Source: Massariosphaeria phaeospora
Taxonomy: Eukaryota; Ascomycota; Dothideomycetes; Pleosporales
Assembly (NCBI GenBank): GCA_011032825.1
Contig: JAADJZ010000041.1
Span: 1-64,000 of the forward strand
DNA: 64,000 bases
Direction of reading: 5' to 3'
The notes below the pieces were generated by a model. That model saw only the letters and a program-made list of their open reading frames with translations. It was not told the DNA's origin and did no database searches. The stretch's first letter is position 1; each line of letters starts with the position of its first letter. The position numbers were made by a program, and so were the translations under genes. Positions 45,501 to 56,306 of the stretch are shown here, in pieces.

Positions 45501-47390
45501 AGCCGGGCGCCTCGAGATGATATAAGTCATTCGAGCTTCGATACACGTCTAGCAGAGACAGTCTATATAGTCTCCTGTCAGTTGGACGCCAGTAACGTTT
45601 GGTTCGAGTTGATCGATAGCCTTCCGGCCTGGGTGGCCCCATATCAGATGAGCAGCACGTCGATCGACGACGTTGGTGGGCTTTGGCGCGTACGACGGGC
45701 GGTACGATGCTCCAAAGGTACTCAATCGTGAGTGTAGAAGTGATAGAGGGGGTCGGCGTAATAGCTTTGCATCAATAAGCTAGTGTCCCCCATTGTACTC
45801 GAGTTGCGCGATGACGTTCGATGTCTGTCGCCTGTACAGGACGTCACGGCTAGAGTCGAAGTAAATTAACTCTGTACGGCAGCGAGCGAGTCCTAGGACG
45901 CTTGTGAGAAAGCCTTCGACGTACGCAACGTGCGTCAGCTCTAGCGTTAGCGATCCATGTAGCGTACGGGCTACGAGGTCCATCGTGCCCCAAGCTGTAA
46001 TAAGAATACAGCTATTGCCAGCATTGACAAAGCGGCGCTCTGGGTTGTCGTTCGTCCTCTTCCAGCCTTTCCAAGCCTCTGTGTTGATGACGTGTGTGTT
46101 GGATCCAAGGTCAACGATCCATCTGTCAAGTAGGTTGGTCTGAGTGGCGTCATCGACAGCCATTGTTGTAAGAGTTCCGACAGACTCGGTGAAAGCGTCG
46201 ATCGCGATACCGTCATGACCGTCGTGACCGTCGTGGCCAAGTGTCATAAGTAATGGGCTAGTTGATATCACGAACGTGTCGGTGTTGGCAGGTAGCTTGC
46301 CGTCGTCAACCCGTAGTGAGCCAGCGTTCTGTCCAGCGCTCTGAGGTTAGCGGGCTGCCTACCTCTCAAGAGCAGTCTTGATGCGCGCGTTGATCTTAGA
46401 ATCCTTTCGCGCTTCTTCAACCTTGCGTATAGCCTCAGCTGCAGGTTGATAGGACTTCGGACGCTCCGGGTGGCGTGTATTCAGAATAAAGCAGTCAGTG
46501 TACCAATGCTTCTTTCCACAGATACAAGTAGGCGTTGGTCGTGCGCCGTCACGGTAGCGCTGTCTTTGATTGCCTGTTGATTGAGGCTCAATCGGGTGCG
46601 CGATACCAAGCTCAGCGGCAGTGACTGCCAGGCTAGTAGAGTAAGGCTTCGTACGGCGTAGATATGTAGTCATCTCGGCGACGTAGGTCTCTAGAGATGA
46701 GATCTCAGCAGTAGTGCCTCGCGCTTCATGCTTGAATATCTCGCGCAGGCAGGACGTAGCGTATTCTTGATCGAGCGCTTTGCAGGCGATTAGAAAGTCC
46801 TTTTGAGGTCGGTTGCCGTCAGTCTCCGGCAGCTTGATTGATTTGCCTTAGGCGGTAATGTATACCCAGTTAGTTAGCCATTGCTCGACCTTCTTCGCAG
46901 CTCGTGGAGCAGTCTTGAGAGTGTTGTATTTATCAGCAAGCTCGCGGCGGCGAGTTGCGTCAGTTGGACAGAGGAACTTCTTGAGAGCAACCAGTCGGTC
47001 GTAGAGTGTTTCGTAATCCTTGATTAGGTGTATGTAGCGTACAGCAATCGTCTTGCTAATGTCCGTGTTCAGGTCAGCTAAAGCCTTCTTCTAGGTGCGG
47101 TACTTAGAGCGGCGTCGCTCCCATCGATCGCATTCCCATCGGTAAAACTCTCGGTCGTCTGCATTAAGGTCAGAGAGCCTAATAGCTCCAGCCTTGTAGT
47201 CGATGAGTTGAGGCTCGATAGCCTCCGTCAGCTTAGGAAGAAGCTCTCTAGCTACGTTAGAATTGATATACTGCCAGAGACCGTAGCGATTGGCAACGTC
47301 TCGGCGAATGAACAGCTAGGTAAACCAGTCGTTAGGCGTGTTCAGTATAACTGTGACGCGCGTCACAGCGGGGTCAGACTTAGTAGCCAT
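42594..47390 (-). pseudogene. Copia-1 gag-pol polyprotein, inactivated by stops only
   Basis: From ATG at 47390 to the stop at 42594-42596 is 4797 nt, 1599 codons, in a single frame with no indel. Domains on the minus strand: gag to about 46550; atypical zinc knuckle CICGKKHWYTDC near 46520; protease DLGSNTHV near 46100; GAG-pre-integrase HLIWGHPGRKA near 45640; integrase core 45530-45129 (DLIYIIP, SIDEYSKW); reverse transcriptase about 44200-43300 with YVNDIVIAF (YVDD altered); RNase H near 43150-42880 (NASYADEPETRRSSQGYAF). About twenty in-frame stops, every one I checked TAG at Trp or Gln positions, show RIP without other decay. Confidence 0.92.
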
Positions 47391-47549
47391 TGTAGAGGCT
47401 ATAGTCGTATGTGATTGGATTCAGGCTGAGATCCAGGCAATGTGCGTCGTGGGTAAACGCGGTAACAGGTGCGTTGTGGTGGACGCGGTATAGCAACGTG
47501 CGACTCAGAGTAGAGTAACGATTGCAGCAGCAGGTGAGAACAATCCTAG

Positions 47550-47569
47550 GTTGCAGCCAGGCTCATAAC
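47550..47569 (-). other. Copia-1 primer-binding site, initiator-tRNA(Met) half-molecule type
   Basis: Directly inside the 5' LTR the minus strand reads GTTATGAGCCTGG. Its complement GGCTCATAAC equals the anticodon loop of initiator tRNA-Met (CAU inside CUCAUAA) rather than a tRNA 3' end. Copia elements are known to prime from a cut tRNA-iMet fragment. Confidence 0.7.
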
Positions 47570-47753
47570 TGTCAGGGTGAGTGCAAGCAGTGCGTAGGGA
47601 ATTGAGGATTGAACTGAGGTTGTATTGTGTGTAGCTACGAACGTAGATATACATAAGTGGCTGTAAACAGCGCTAGTGCAGGATAGGTAGTCGCACCTCA
47701 GCGTAGGTGAGGCGCTACTACACGTGAGGTAGGAGAGACTCTAAACCGTGACA
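47570..47753 (-). repeat. Copia-1 5' LTR
   Basis: 184 bp, nearly identical to 42355-42538, followed by target-site copy GTTTC. Confidence 0.93.
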
Positions 47754-47758
47754 GTTTC

Positions 47759-48089
47759 AGTAGCCAGCAGACAGTGGACTTTTATCTTTGCAAGTCTCTA
47801 TTGCATCTCGTATACTAGGTAATGTCTTACCTAGGTAGAGCTCGTAGGCCGACATTATGCTTGCTCGCCGCTGCGTCTTCTGTTGTTCTGTTACCTAGTT
47901 TGCCTGTGTCTGAGCTTGAGGCTCGATTAGTCTTAGGCTGTTTACAACTCTACAATGCAGCTACAAGACAAACCTAGGTAGTATTCTAGCCTCTTCTAGC
48001 CTCAGCTAATGTATATAACTTGTTGACATAACTATATAACCTCTCTATGTACAAAGACCGTGTACAACGACCACCGTTGTATCTTAACT
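47759..48089. promoter_or_regulatory. Upstream region of the protease gene
   Basis: About 330 bases between Copia-1 and the protease frame. A TATA-like ACTATATAACC lies at about 48029-48039. The first 60 bases still belong to the relic frame interrupted by Copia-1. Confidence 0.4.
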
Positions 48090-50039
48090 ATGCAAGATCT
48101 AGCTTTGAACTCGTGCGAGTATAAATTCCTATTTGAAATGTTCAGAAACAACCAGACCCACAACACTTACCGCAAATCCCAAGCTAAAACGCTTTCCACT
48201 CGCACTACCACAGCTACTCAAGATTCTCCAATGGCTACACTCGACACTCGCCTTCCATATCGGATAGGCTCGCGTATCCTCCCAGTGCTGCCCGTCGACA
48301 CAGTGCCGATTCTCAATCTTACGGCAAAGATTCCAAATTGTGGCAGCCACCAAACAGCTATCAAACTAATTTTAGAACAAGACAATATTCGCTATCATAG
48401 GCTTCATATTGCATACCGCTTGCATGCTGACACTAGGCCTAGTAACAAATACATCACAATTGTTATTGTAGCTTTATTCCAGCGCGGCTGCAACGAAGTA
48501 TGGGTAGCTACAGTTCAGAAAATCAGCAGCTATCTTAGCCAGATTGGCCTTGACTATGCCGTTGAGTTAATCGACTATGCACTCTTTGGACAACGGACAA
48601 CCTGGCCATTTCTAGACGACACCTATAACTGGAACCAGACACTCTCGTCTCGCATCGTATCTCTTGTAGATCAACGTCAATGGGTTTCTATTGCCCTAGT
48701 TTATTTAGAAGACATAGAAAGCCGTGAAGATAGTGCTAATTTCCCATCCAAGGGTAAACCTCCACGAATTCGGCCAACAATTCTCTTCGGTGCTCAAGAT
48801 GCTGACCAACCCTACTGGTGGGATAACAGTATTGTTACCTTCCTACAATCAATTGGGTTTGGGGATATTAGCATCGAAATCACCTATTTGAATCATTTCG
48901 GCGAGAGGAGTACGCCAGCGGATACCATTCTGCTCTCCCAAGCTTACTACCACCCAACCCCCATGGGCTCATCATGTGGTCCATCTGGATTCGACCGTAC
49001 TGGAACCCTAGGGGGTTGCATACAATTGGAAAAAGAAGGCAAAATCATCGATCTTGGAATCACAAATCGACATGTTCTTCTGGGGTTATCGTCTACAGCG
49101 TTGAAAAACTCCATGGTAGATGAGGCATGTCAAAAATTGGTAGTTGTACAAAGCCCGTCTACATCTGACCATAAACTACGTCTTAAGAACGCAAGGATCG
49201 TTATCAGAAGCCTCGAACGGAAGCATCATGCCGACGGATCTCTCGCTCTCGCTGCTGCGAAAGAAGAGAAAGACAGAGTCGAACAATTCAACCGGAAACT
49301 AGGGACCGTATTTGCTGCTTCGGGCAATCCAGGTACTACACACACAATGTCAAGAGAAAATGGTTTAGCCGATTGGGCGCTGGACTGGGCCTTAGTCCGA
49401 CTTGATCCGGGCAAGTCTATTTGTAATACGCTCGAAGATCCTCTAGAGCAGACGTTTACGGTTTCAAACTACTGCGGCATTCGAACTAATCGAGGCTATC
49501 GAGTGTTTAAAGGCGGCAGGACCTCAGGCATCACACGGGGGTACATATCTGCCACAGAGGCGATTTTTCGACAAGAGATTCCTGAGCCGCAAGACGGCCC
49601 AACTGCCTATGCAGTAGAGTTCAAAAAGATGTGGTCTAAGCCTATGCGATGCCATACTATGGTTCCTAACTACCGCAAACGAGCTGTCGAGTTCATTCAG
49701 CCCGGTGACTCCGGGAGTCTGATACTGCTAGATCCTACTGATTATCGACTACCCCAAGGAGACACGAACATGACGTTCAAAGACGACCGAGCACCTAGTG
49801 ACCCTGAAATTAATGAGTGGACGCCTCCCTGGATGGCCGAGAGCGGCGGGTCTACGGATCAAACATTGGAGGCATCTACGTCTGACTCCAAAGAGGCATA
49901 CATTGCTGGACTCGCATTCGCTAGCAACGAACAATTCCTACTGTCGTACATGATGCCAATGGATGTGGTAGTCAAAGACATCGAAGCTGTTACTAGTGGA
50001 AAGGTTACTATGCCGGCGAACAAAGGAGTAGTTGGTTAG
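48090..50039 (+). CDS. Trypsin-like (chymotrypsin-fold) serine protease domain protein
   Basis: Intact intronless frame. From ATG 48090 it is 649 residues; a better-context ATG at 48231 (CCAATGG) would give 602. The N-terminal half (FGAQDADQPYWWDNSIV and similar) is of unknown type. The C-terminal half holds a plausible catalytic triad: His in TNRHVLLG (codon 49071), Asp in LDWALVRLDP (49383), Ser in QPGDSGSLIL (49710), with GPSGFDRTGTLGGC ahead of the His as expected for the first barrel. No signal peptide or membrane segment is seen, so the location is uncertain. The gene has no RIP stops although repeats lie on both sides. It may be an accessory or fast-evolving gene; the substrate is unknown. 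Confidence 0.75.
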   Translation: MQDLALNSCEYKFLFEMFRNNQTHNTYRKSQAKTLSTRTTTATQDSPMATLDTRLPYRIGSRILPVLPVDTVPILNLTAKIPNCGSHQTAIKLILEQDNIRYHRLHIAYRLHADTRPSNKYITIVIVALFQRGCNEVWVATVQKISSYLSQIGLDYAVELIDYALFGQRTTWPFLDDTYNWNQTLSSRIVSLVDQRQWVSIALVYLEDIESREDSANFPSKGKPPRIRPTILFGAQDADQPYWWDNSIVTFLQSIGFGDISIEITYLNHFGERSTPADTILLSQAYYHPTPMGSSCGPSGFDRTGTLGGCIQLEKEGKIIDLGITNRHVLLGLSSTALKNSMVDEACQKLVVVQSPSTSDHKLRLKNARIVIRSLERKHHADGSLALAAAKEEKDRVEQFNRKLGTVFAASGNPGTTHTMSRENGLADWALDWALVRLDPGKSICNTLEDPLEQTFTVSNYCGIRTNRGYRVFKGGRTSGITRGYISATEAIFRQEIPEPQDGPTAYAVEFKKMWSKPMRCHTMVPNYRKRAVEFIQPGDSGSLILLDPTDYRLPQGDTNMTFKDDRAPSDPEINEWTPPWMAESGGSTDQTLEASTSDSKEAYIAGLAFASNEQFLLSYMMPMDVVVKDIEAVTSGKVTMPANKGVVG

Positions 50040-50148
50040 AGTTAGTTAGACTAACCCGAGCGGTCTGTCGCTATCCGCCGGTTAGGCCGGTTGGTATAGG
50101 TAAACCTTACTACGGAAGGTTTTAGCAGTATCTAGAGAAGATGCTGCA

Positions 50149-50273
50149 TTTGTCTGAGTCGCAAATATCTCTTTGTCTAAGTTGCAAACATCTCTTTGTC
50201 CGAGTCGATATCTCTTTGTCTAAGTTGCAAACATCTCTTTGTCCGAGTCGATATCTCTTTGTCTGAGTCGCAA
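50149..50273. repeat. Minisatellite of 23- and 20-bp units
   Basis: Units at 50149-50171, 50172-50194, 50195-50214, 50215-50237, 50238-50257 and a partial one from 50258, all built on TTTGTCTGAGTCGCAA...ATCTC. A 43-bp higher-order unit (23+20) occurs twice in identical form. It lies 110 bases past the protease stop codon. Confidence 0.9.
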
Positions 50274-51135
50274 CATTAGTTGCATCATCACCATGATAAT
50301 TGGACTTTACCGCCAAAGTCATCCCGTATTTCTATTTGATCTCCAAGTAATAGACAATTCTAACATAATCCTATGAACCGCCTTTTGTGAAGAAAAAACA
50401 AGATACATTCCGAACACCTACCTATCTAACTACCTATCTATCCATCTAAGCCACGTAACAACTATCGCGTTTTCGAACACCTAGCCGTGGATCCGCGCAT
50501 TGAGGTCTTGGGAGGTCTACACTTCACTAAGCAACCGCACAACAACGCCTCATTAGATTTGGCTGAAATTCACTGCGCTACCTGAGATAGTGAATACGAA
50601 AAGATACCTAAAATAATAATGCAGAAATGTAGTGTAGTGATAAAGTTGTAGGGGGGGTGGGAGTAGGGCGCCAAATGTGAACTAAGTGCCAGAAAATAGC
50701 GACATCTTGAGCTGAATTCCTGCCGATTCGGAGGAATCGCTGCATCAGCGGCGCTAACCGGGCGTAGATTCGCCGACAGCTGTGGCGCAGAGCCATCTCA
50801 TGTTTTGGTGTTCCTCGGCAGAACCTCGGCCGTACTCAATAATACGAAGCGAGAGGCTGCACGCGTACATCTCAAACTGTGGTTCCGTCTATCCTTTACC
50901 TAAAGCTTTTCCTGCGGCGAGATGTCTATACCGTGTTGGCGCGCGTAGCGCCTCCATTCGCGTAACGCTCCACCAAGCAACATCGCGGCCTTTGCAAAGA
51001 TGAGGCTGTACAGCCACCCACAATAGCTGTTATCACGATAGATTATAGTAGAATAGACTATTAATACATGCGATTAACTTGGGCTACTTGAACTTTGATA
51101 GAAGGCGGACGCTGCGGCCGCGCGTAGTCACCTTA
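50274..51135. other. Gene-free interval with the second dispersed-repeat copy
   Basis: 50771-50912 is the copy inverted to 41598-41745. Around 50413-50450 a CTATCTA-type microrepeat occurs, and a G run lies at 50649. 51005-51050 (GGCTGTACAGCCACCCAC) resembles sub-terminal sequence of the P-type transposons. No gene supported. Confidence 0.45.
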
Positions 51136-53256
51136 CAGTGCCCGTGCACCGGATAAGCCAGTTCACCGGTTGAGCCACCCTACTATCTAAACATATGCAT
51201 TATCCCAACTTCAACACGACGCATCTCTACTAATATGAACTGAATTAAAACTGCGATTAAAGCTATTAAATCGCGAAAGCTTAGCGCATCTTTTAGCTAC
51301 CGCAAAGTCGCAAAAAGATATAAAGTTGATTAAACGACGTTGTTGCGAAGATACTAGAGTAGATTATAGTCTTATGCAGCTGCTACACAACAACAGCAAT
51401 TACTTAATTTACAAAAAAAAAAAAAACTTGTGCAATAACGTAATCCACTACTAAGTAGAACACTCTACTAAGTAAAACAGTTTCTGCCAAGAACTTCTAC
51501 TCTCTTATTAACGCAACATGTTTTAACAACAAAACGCGCAATTATCTAACTAAAAAAGCAGAATTCAGCTTGCTCTTTTTGCTTATAATAGCTAACAATT
51601 CTAAAGCTTTTAACGCGCTGCTAAGGCATTTGAGGTACTTTTTACAACACTTTTTTGCGTTAGCAAAAAAGTTACGCATTGCTTTAAAACTCGCTACGCC
51701 TAACATAAGCTCACTGCAACTAAAGAGCAAACAATTGTTTAATATATTCTCAACTTTAATTCGCGAGAATTTGCGCTTTGGCTATGCGAGGTAGCAGATA
51801 TAGCTAATAAACTGCTAGCTGTACGCGGTAGTAAGCTAGTTAGCAAGCACTAGCTTGCGCGCTTCGTAACGCGTTTATCTAAGCTCAAAATAGCTTTTAA
51901 TTGAGCTAAGAATAGGCAGAGAATACTCTAGAAAAATCTAGAAATAATTAGCGCGTAGTTTAAGCTAGTAAAGAATACTAAAGCCAAGTACAGCGTTTAC
52001 AACAACGACGTGCACAACTTTAACAAAACTAGCTTCTAAATAAGCGTAATTGGCTTTATAAAAGTTGTTACAGGCTTTTAAAAACGTACTTAACCTAATT
52101 TTATCTAGCTAGGCAATTGGAAGTAGGTAATAGTTATCTAAAGCATTTGCGCTGCAAAGTACGCAATCTCGCTTTTTATTATCTACAAAAAACGCGTTTA
52201 CATTTTAGCGTAGTACAAAAAAGCTTTAATACTGCGCAATTAAAAGCTTTTAGTTTTTAAGAATAGCTAGACAAACAACGCTTTAGGTTTAAAGTAGTTA
52301 AAGCACTTTAACGCGCATACAAAAACGCGCTAAGTAGAGATATACTAGCTGCTTATTCTAGACAGCTATAAGAGCTACTTTAACTAGAATTTCAAAAACT
52401 ACTACTTTAAACACAAGATTTTAACTTTTTGCATGCTTCTTTACTTGTTGCACATTCTTTAGCTACTTAACGTAGTTTGCTTTTTGCTGTTAAAGCGCAA
52501 GTACTTTTAGCGTGTTAGAAACTTAGCACGCTAGCGCGTTTTCTATATTAACAAAAAAAGCTTTCTGCTAGCTTTTAGAAACGCGTTTTTTAAAGTGTTT
52601 ACAACATAGAACTGCAAAAAAGCTTTTAAAGCTTTAAAACTAGTTTCTATTAACGCGTAGGTAGTTTTTAATTGTTTTAAAGTACAGCTGTGTACTTTGC
52701 TACTACTTCTTGCACTAGAAACGCTGTAGTAGTTAAAAACACTAAGCAATACGCACGAGTTTAGATCTTAGTTAAAGCTTGTACGCGAGTTTTTTACTTA
52801 ATTACTTGTTATAGCTTAGGCAAGCTTTTTCTAGCTTATAAAAGGTAGTAAGCTAATGCTGTACTAAAACGCGCTTCTTGCTGCTCGCAACAAAGAGCTT
52901 AAAAAGCAACTAGCAAAGATAACTAAGCAAAAATCGCGCAAAAGAAAGCAAATTTAGTAAAGTAGTACTATAAAGTATAAAAGTGCTGCAGCGCAAGTAG
53001 CTACCAAAGCGTTTGCAAAACTTTAGCAATTAAAGAAAACTCGTAGTAGTAGTAATTAAAAACGAGCTCAACTAGCTCTACGGCGCTGTAGAAACTGCGG
53101 CAAAACTAGGCACAATGCGCGAACGTACAAAAAAAATACAAAAGCATTTTCTAAATTAAATGCTAGCACGACGTACGTAGGCTTCTTGTTTAATAGCAAT
53201 AAAATTAAAAATGCGTAACATAAGTTAGTTATAGTGCTTGTGCGCGCAATAAGCTA

Positions 53257-56200
53257 TAGTGCCTATGCGCTAAATAAGCTAGTACAGCTAATAAGCTACT
53301 TTAACTAAAATTAGCAACTGCGAAAATAAAGCTGTACAGCTACATATTAATTTAACTATTATAAAATTTTCTAGTGTATTACTATATAGAAGCTTGCGCA
53401 TCTTTTGCACTATTTAAATTTTTGTAGTAACGTACCTCACGGGTAGTCGGGCTACACGGGTTCGCGGAACACTTTTGCCAAGCAAATTATCTAATATTAT
53501 AACCTTAATACCTTTTTTAATAGTAGGCCTATTAGAATAATTTATACACTGTTTTAAAGCTCTAAGCTAGGACTTTAAAATCTACTAAAAATTACCTAAA
53601 TAGGCTAAGTACTACTAGAGTTTTTAAAGTTTAAAGATAAAGAGCTCGCTTAAGCTCTATACCTAGTATCTAGTAAAATTCTACTATAATAAACTTTTAT
53701 ATTCTAAAATATTCTTATTTATACTGCAAGTTAGAGTTCTAGAAAGTTTTATAGCGTGTAGCCTAAGATTAAAGCTACTAGATAGGTTAGAAAGTAGTTT
53801 ACTTTCTTTATACTAGCTAAGTATAAATATCTATATATAACTATTAAAACCTAATGTAAAACTACTTAATAATTTAGTACTTAGTATAATTATACTATAT
53901 AAGCTTTAAAAAAGTAGTATTATTTAGAGTTATAATAGTACTAATACTTTATACTTAGTAGGTTTTATATATAAGCTCTAATTCTATTTAATAGCTTTAA
54001 TTCTAAGCTATATACTATATAACTTTCTAGAACTCTAACTTGCAGTATAAATAAGAATATTTTAGAATATAAAAGTTTATTATAGTAGAATTCTACTAGA
54101 TACTAGGTATAGAGCTTAAGCGAGCTCTTTATCTTTAAACTTTAAAAACTCTAGTAGTACTTAGCCTATTTAGGTAATTTTTAGTAGATTTTAAAGTCCT
54201 AGCTTAGAGCTTTAAAACAGTGTATAAATTATTCTAATAGGCCTACTATTAAAAAAAGTATTAAGGTTATAATATTAGATAATTTGCTTGGCAAAAGTGT
54301 CTCGCGAACCCGTGTAGCCCGACTACTCGTAAAGTACGTTACCTTAATTTAGCAGCTTTGCGTAGTAGTTTTAGGTAGAAGCTGCGGTAGCAAATATATA
54401 GCATTAACACTACTTGCAGTACCTACAGTACAACGCTTTTTTGTAAATTTTGCTATAGCGCTGCGTAAAACTGCTTGCTTGCTTTTGTTTAGTGTATCGC
54501 AAGATTTTTGTAAAGTTGCAGCGTTGCGTTGCTACTTTTTAAGCGCGCGCGCAGCAGCTAGCTCTGCAGCCTTCGCTTTCTGCTCTTTATTAGCACGCTT
54601 TTTTGCAATTTGTTGCAGCGCCTTTGCTTTTTTTGCTATCTGCTTTTTGTATAGTGTAGCTGCAGCTTTGAGCTCTTTTTAATAAGTTTTCTAAAGTTTT
54701 CTCTACTTCTTTTTGTGTTGTTTAACTATTTTGCGCACTTAAGCTTCTTGGATTTTGCAAGAACTCTATAGTACAGCGCTGCTATAGTACTTCTTACGCT
54801 GCTGTAAGTTTAAGACTTTACTTTTCTTTTTATACTTTCGTTTAGTAGTAAGTGCCGCGCGAAAGCTATTGTTTTTGTAGTAGAGTAGCTCGTTTTGAAC
54901 TTGTAAAAAGTGTAATGTTCTAGCAAAGCGTTTAGCTTTATCTTTTGCTTTATTTAGGACCGCAGCGTTTAGAATTTTTTGTATATTATTTTAACTATTT
55001 CTATTAGTAAGCTCTTGCAGTTTTATATTTTTATTTTAATTTAAAGTAGTAGTGTTAAAGCGTTTGAGTATAACTTTTGCATTTATTAGCTACACGCTCG
55101 TAGCTTTAAAACTTTTCTATATAGTTTCTCTTTTTATTGTAGTACACTACGCTAACTAGAATATTAGAAAAAAGTTGCTTTTTTTAACGCTAATAAGCTT
55201 TTGCAATTAGTGTAGGTAGTAGTTAAATTCTTGCAAGTAGTAATTTAAAAGAGAAAAAAACAATACTACATTAAGCAGCTGTAAAGTGTAAGTTAAATAA
55301 AAAGAAAAAACAGCTAGTAAGATTTTATTAGCGTTGCAAAAGTTTATAAACTTGCGCGTAAAGTAGCTGCCGTAGCTGTTAACAAAAAGAAAGCGCTATT
55401 GCTAGCGCGCTTTTTGCTTTGTGTAGCGCTCAAACAGCTACTTAAGCTAAGCTAATCTAATATTATTATTTGTTTATTTTAAAGTTGAGTTGGCTATAAA
55501 TACTTAGTGTTTTTTAGCTTTAACGTCGTTAACCTAGCTTAATTGCAAGCTAGCTTTTTTTTCGTAAATAAAAGCAAGCAGCAGCGCTTTACTATTAGCG
55601 CAAACACAAGCTAAAAGCGTAATTTATTTTCTATTGCTATCTTGTATAGCCGCTGTACGCAGTTTTGCCTGCTAAACTACTTTAAAAAAAACGCGTTTTG
55701 AGCGTGTAGTAATGCTAACAAAAAAGCTTTTTTTATTTATATTATAGGTATTGCGCGCTTTAACGCTGTACTTATGCATTTTCTTGTGCAGTAGTTAAAA
55801 GTATAAGTTGTATTTCTTATGTAAGTTAGCTTAGTAACGATTGCAATTAATTTTAGCGCTTGATTTAGTAGTAAGCTTAGCTTTATAGCGATGCAGAAAG
55901 CGCGAAACCTACGCATGTAAAACTTTTTGTTTTGCAACTGCGCTAGCGAAATTTTGTACTATTTTTTTTGTTAGTAGCAAGCTTTGCTTTGTGCATTTTT
56001 TTATGTATTTTACAAGTTCTTGCTTTTGTTATAAGTTAAGTAGTTGCTGTTGTTTTAATGCAGCTATATAAAACTACGTTCTGCTTTTATGCCGTCGCAA
56101 TAGTGTAGTGCAATTAATACTAAACTATTGCGCAACTTTGCGGTAAAAGAAAAATGTGCTAGCTTTACGCAATTTAATTGCTTTAATCGCAGCTTTAATT

Positions 56201-56306
56201 AAGTTCATGTTAGTAGAAATGCAACGCGTTAAAGTTAAAATAATGTATATGTTTTAATGCGAGGTAGCTTATTAGCTGTACTAGCTTATCTAGCGCACAA
56301 GCACTG
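53257..56306 (-). mobile_element. P6: pogo/Fot1-like transposon inside P7
   Basis: TA duplication (53255-53256, 56307-56308). Termini TAGTGCCTATGCGCTAAATA and the complement of CAGTGCTTGTGCGCTAGATA. Without the inner foldback element and its TA the length is 2138 bp. The transposase is on the minus strand, N-terminus near 56200 and core near 55740. Confidence 0.88.
53430..54339. mobile_element. Foldback element (FB-1), 910 bp, innermost layer
   Basis: TA duplication (53428-53429, 54340-54341). The ends start ACGTACCTCACGGGTAGTCG. Each arm of about 320 bp is nearly the exact complement of the other, and looser complementarity continues toward the centre (53800-53960), so almost the whole element can fold back. 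No coding capacity. The termini are GC-rich and hardly RIP-altered. The intact target in P7 (58234-58240 region) shows the empty site. Confidence 0.92.

Larger units (their letters stand above)
42355..47753 (-). mobile_element. Copia-1: young Ty1/Copia retrotransposon
   Basis: LTRs of 184 bp (42355-42538, 47570-47753) with TGTCAGGG...CCGTGACA ends, one difference seen, and a perfect 5-bp target duplication GTTTC (42350-42354, 47754-47758). The length is 5399 bp. One gag-pol frame on the minus strand. It is less AT-rich than the surrounding repeats, in keeping with recent arrival. Confidence 0.95.

Noticed and set aside
42640..47400. Separate host genes within the open frames of this block
   Set aside because: All lie in one frame and carry Copia protease, integrase, reverse transcriptase and RNase H motifs; they are pieces of one polyprotein split by TAG stops.
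50800..50900. Dispersed repeat near 50.8 kb (and 41.7 kb) as a 5S rRNA gene
   Set aside because: It has GGCCGTAC-like sequence but lacks the conserved 5S internal control region and expected folding.
54479..54682. Repeated 67-77 residue frames starting MLLFSVSQDFCKVAAL (also near 30880 and 57906)
   Set aside because: They are the antisense strand of the basic C-terminal tail of P-type transposases, recurring because the element recurs.
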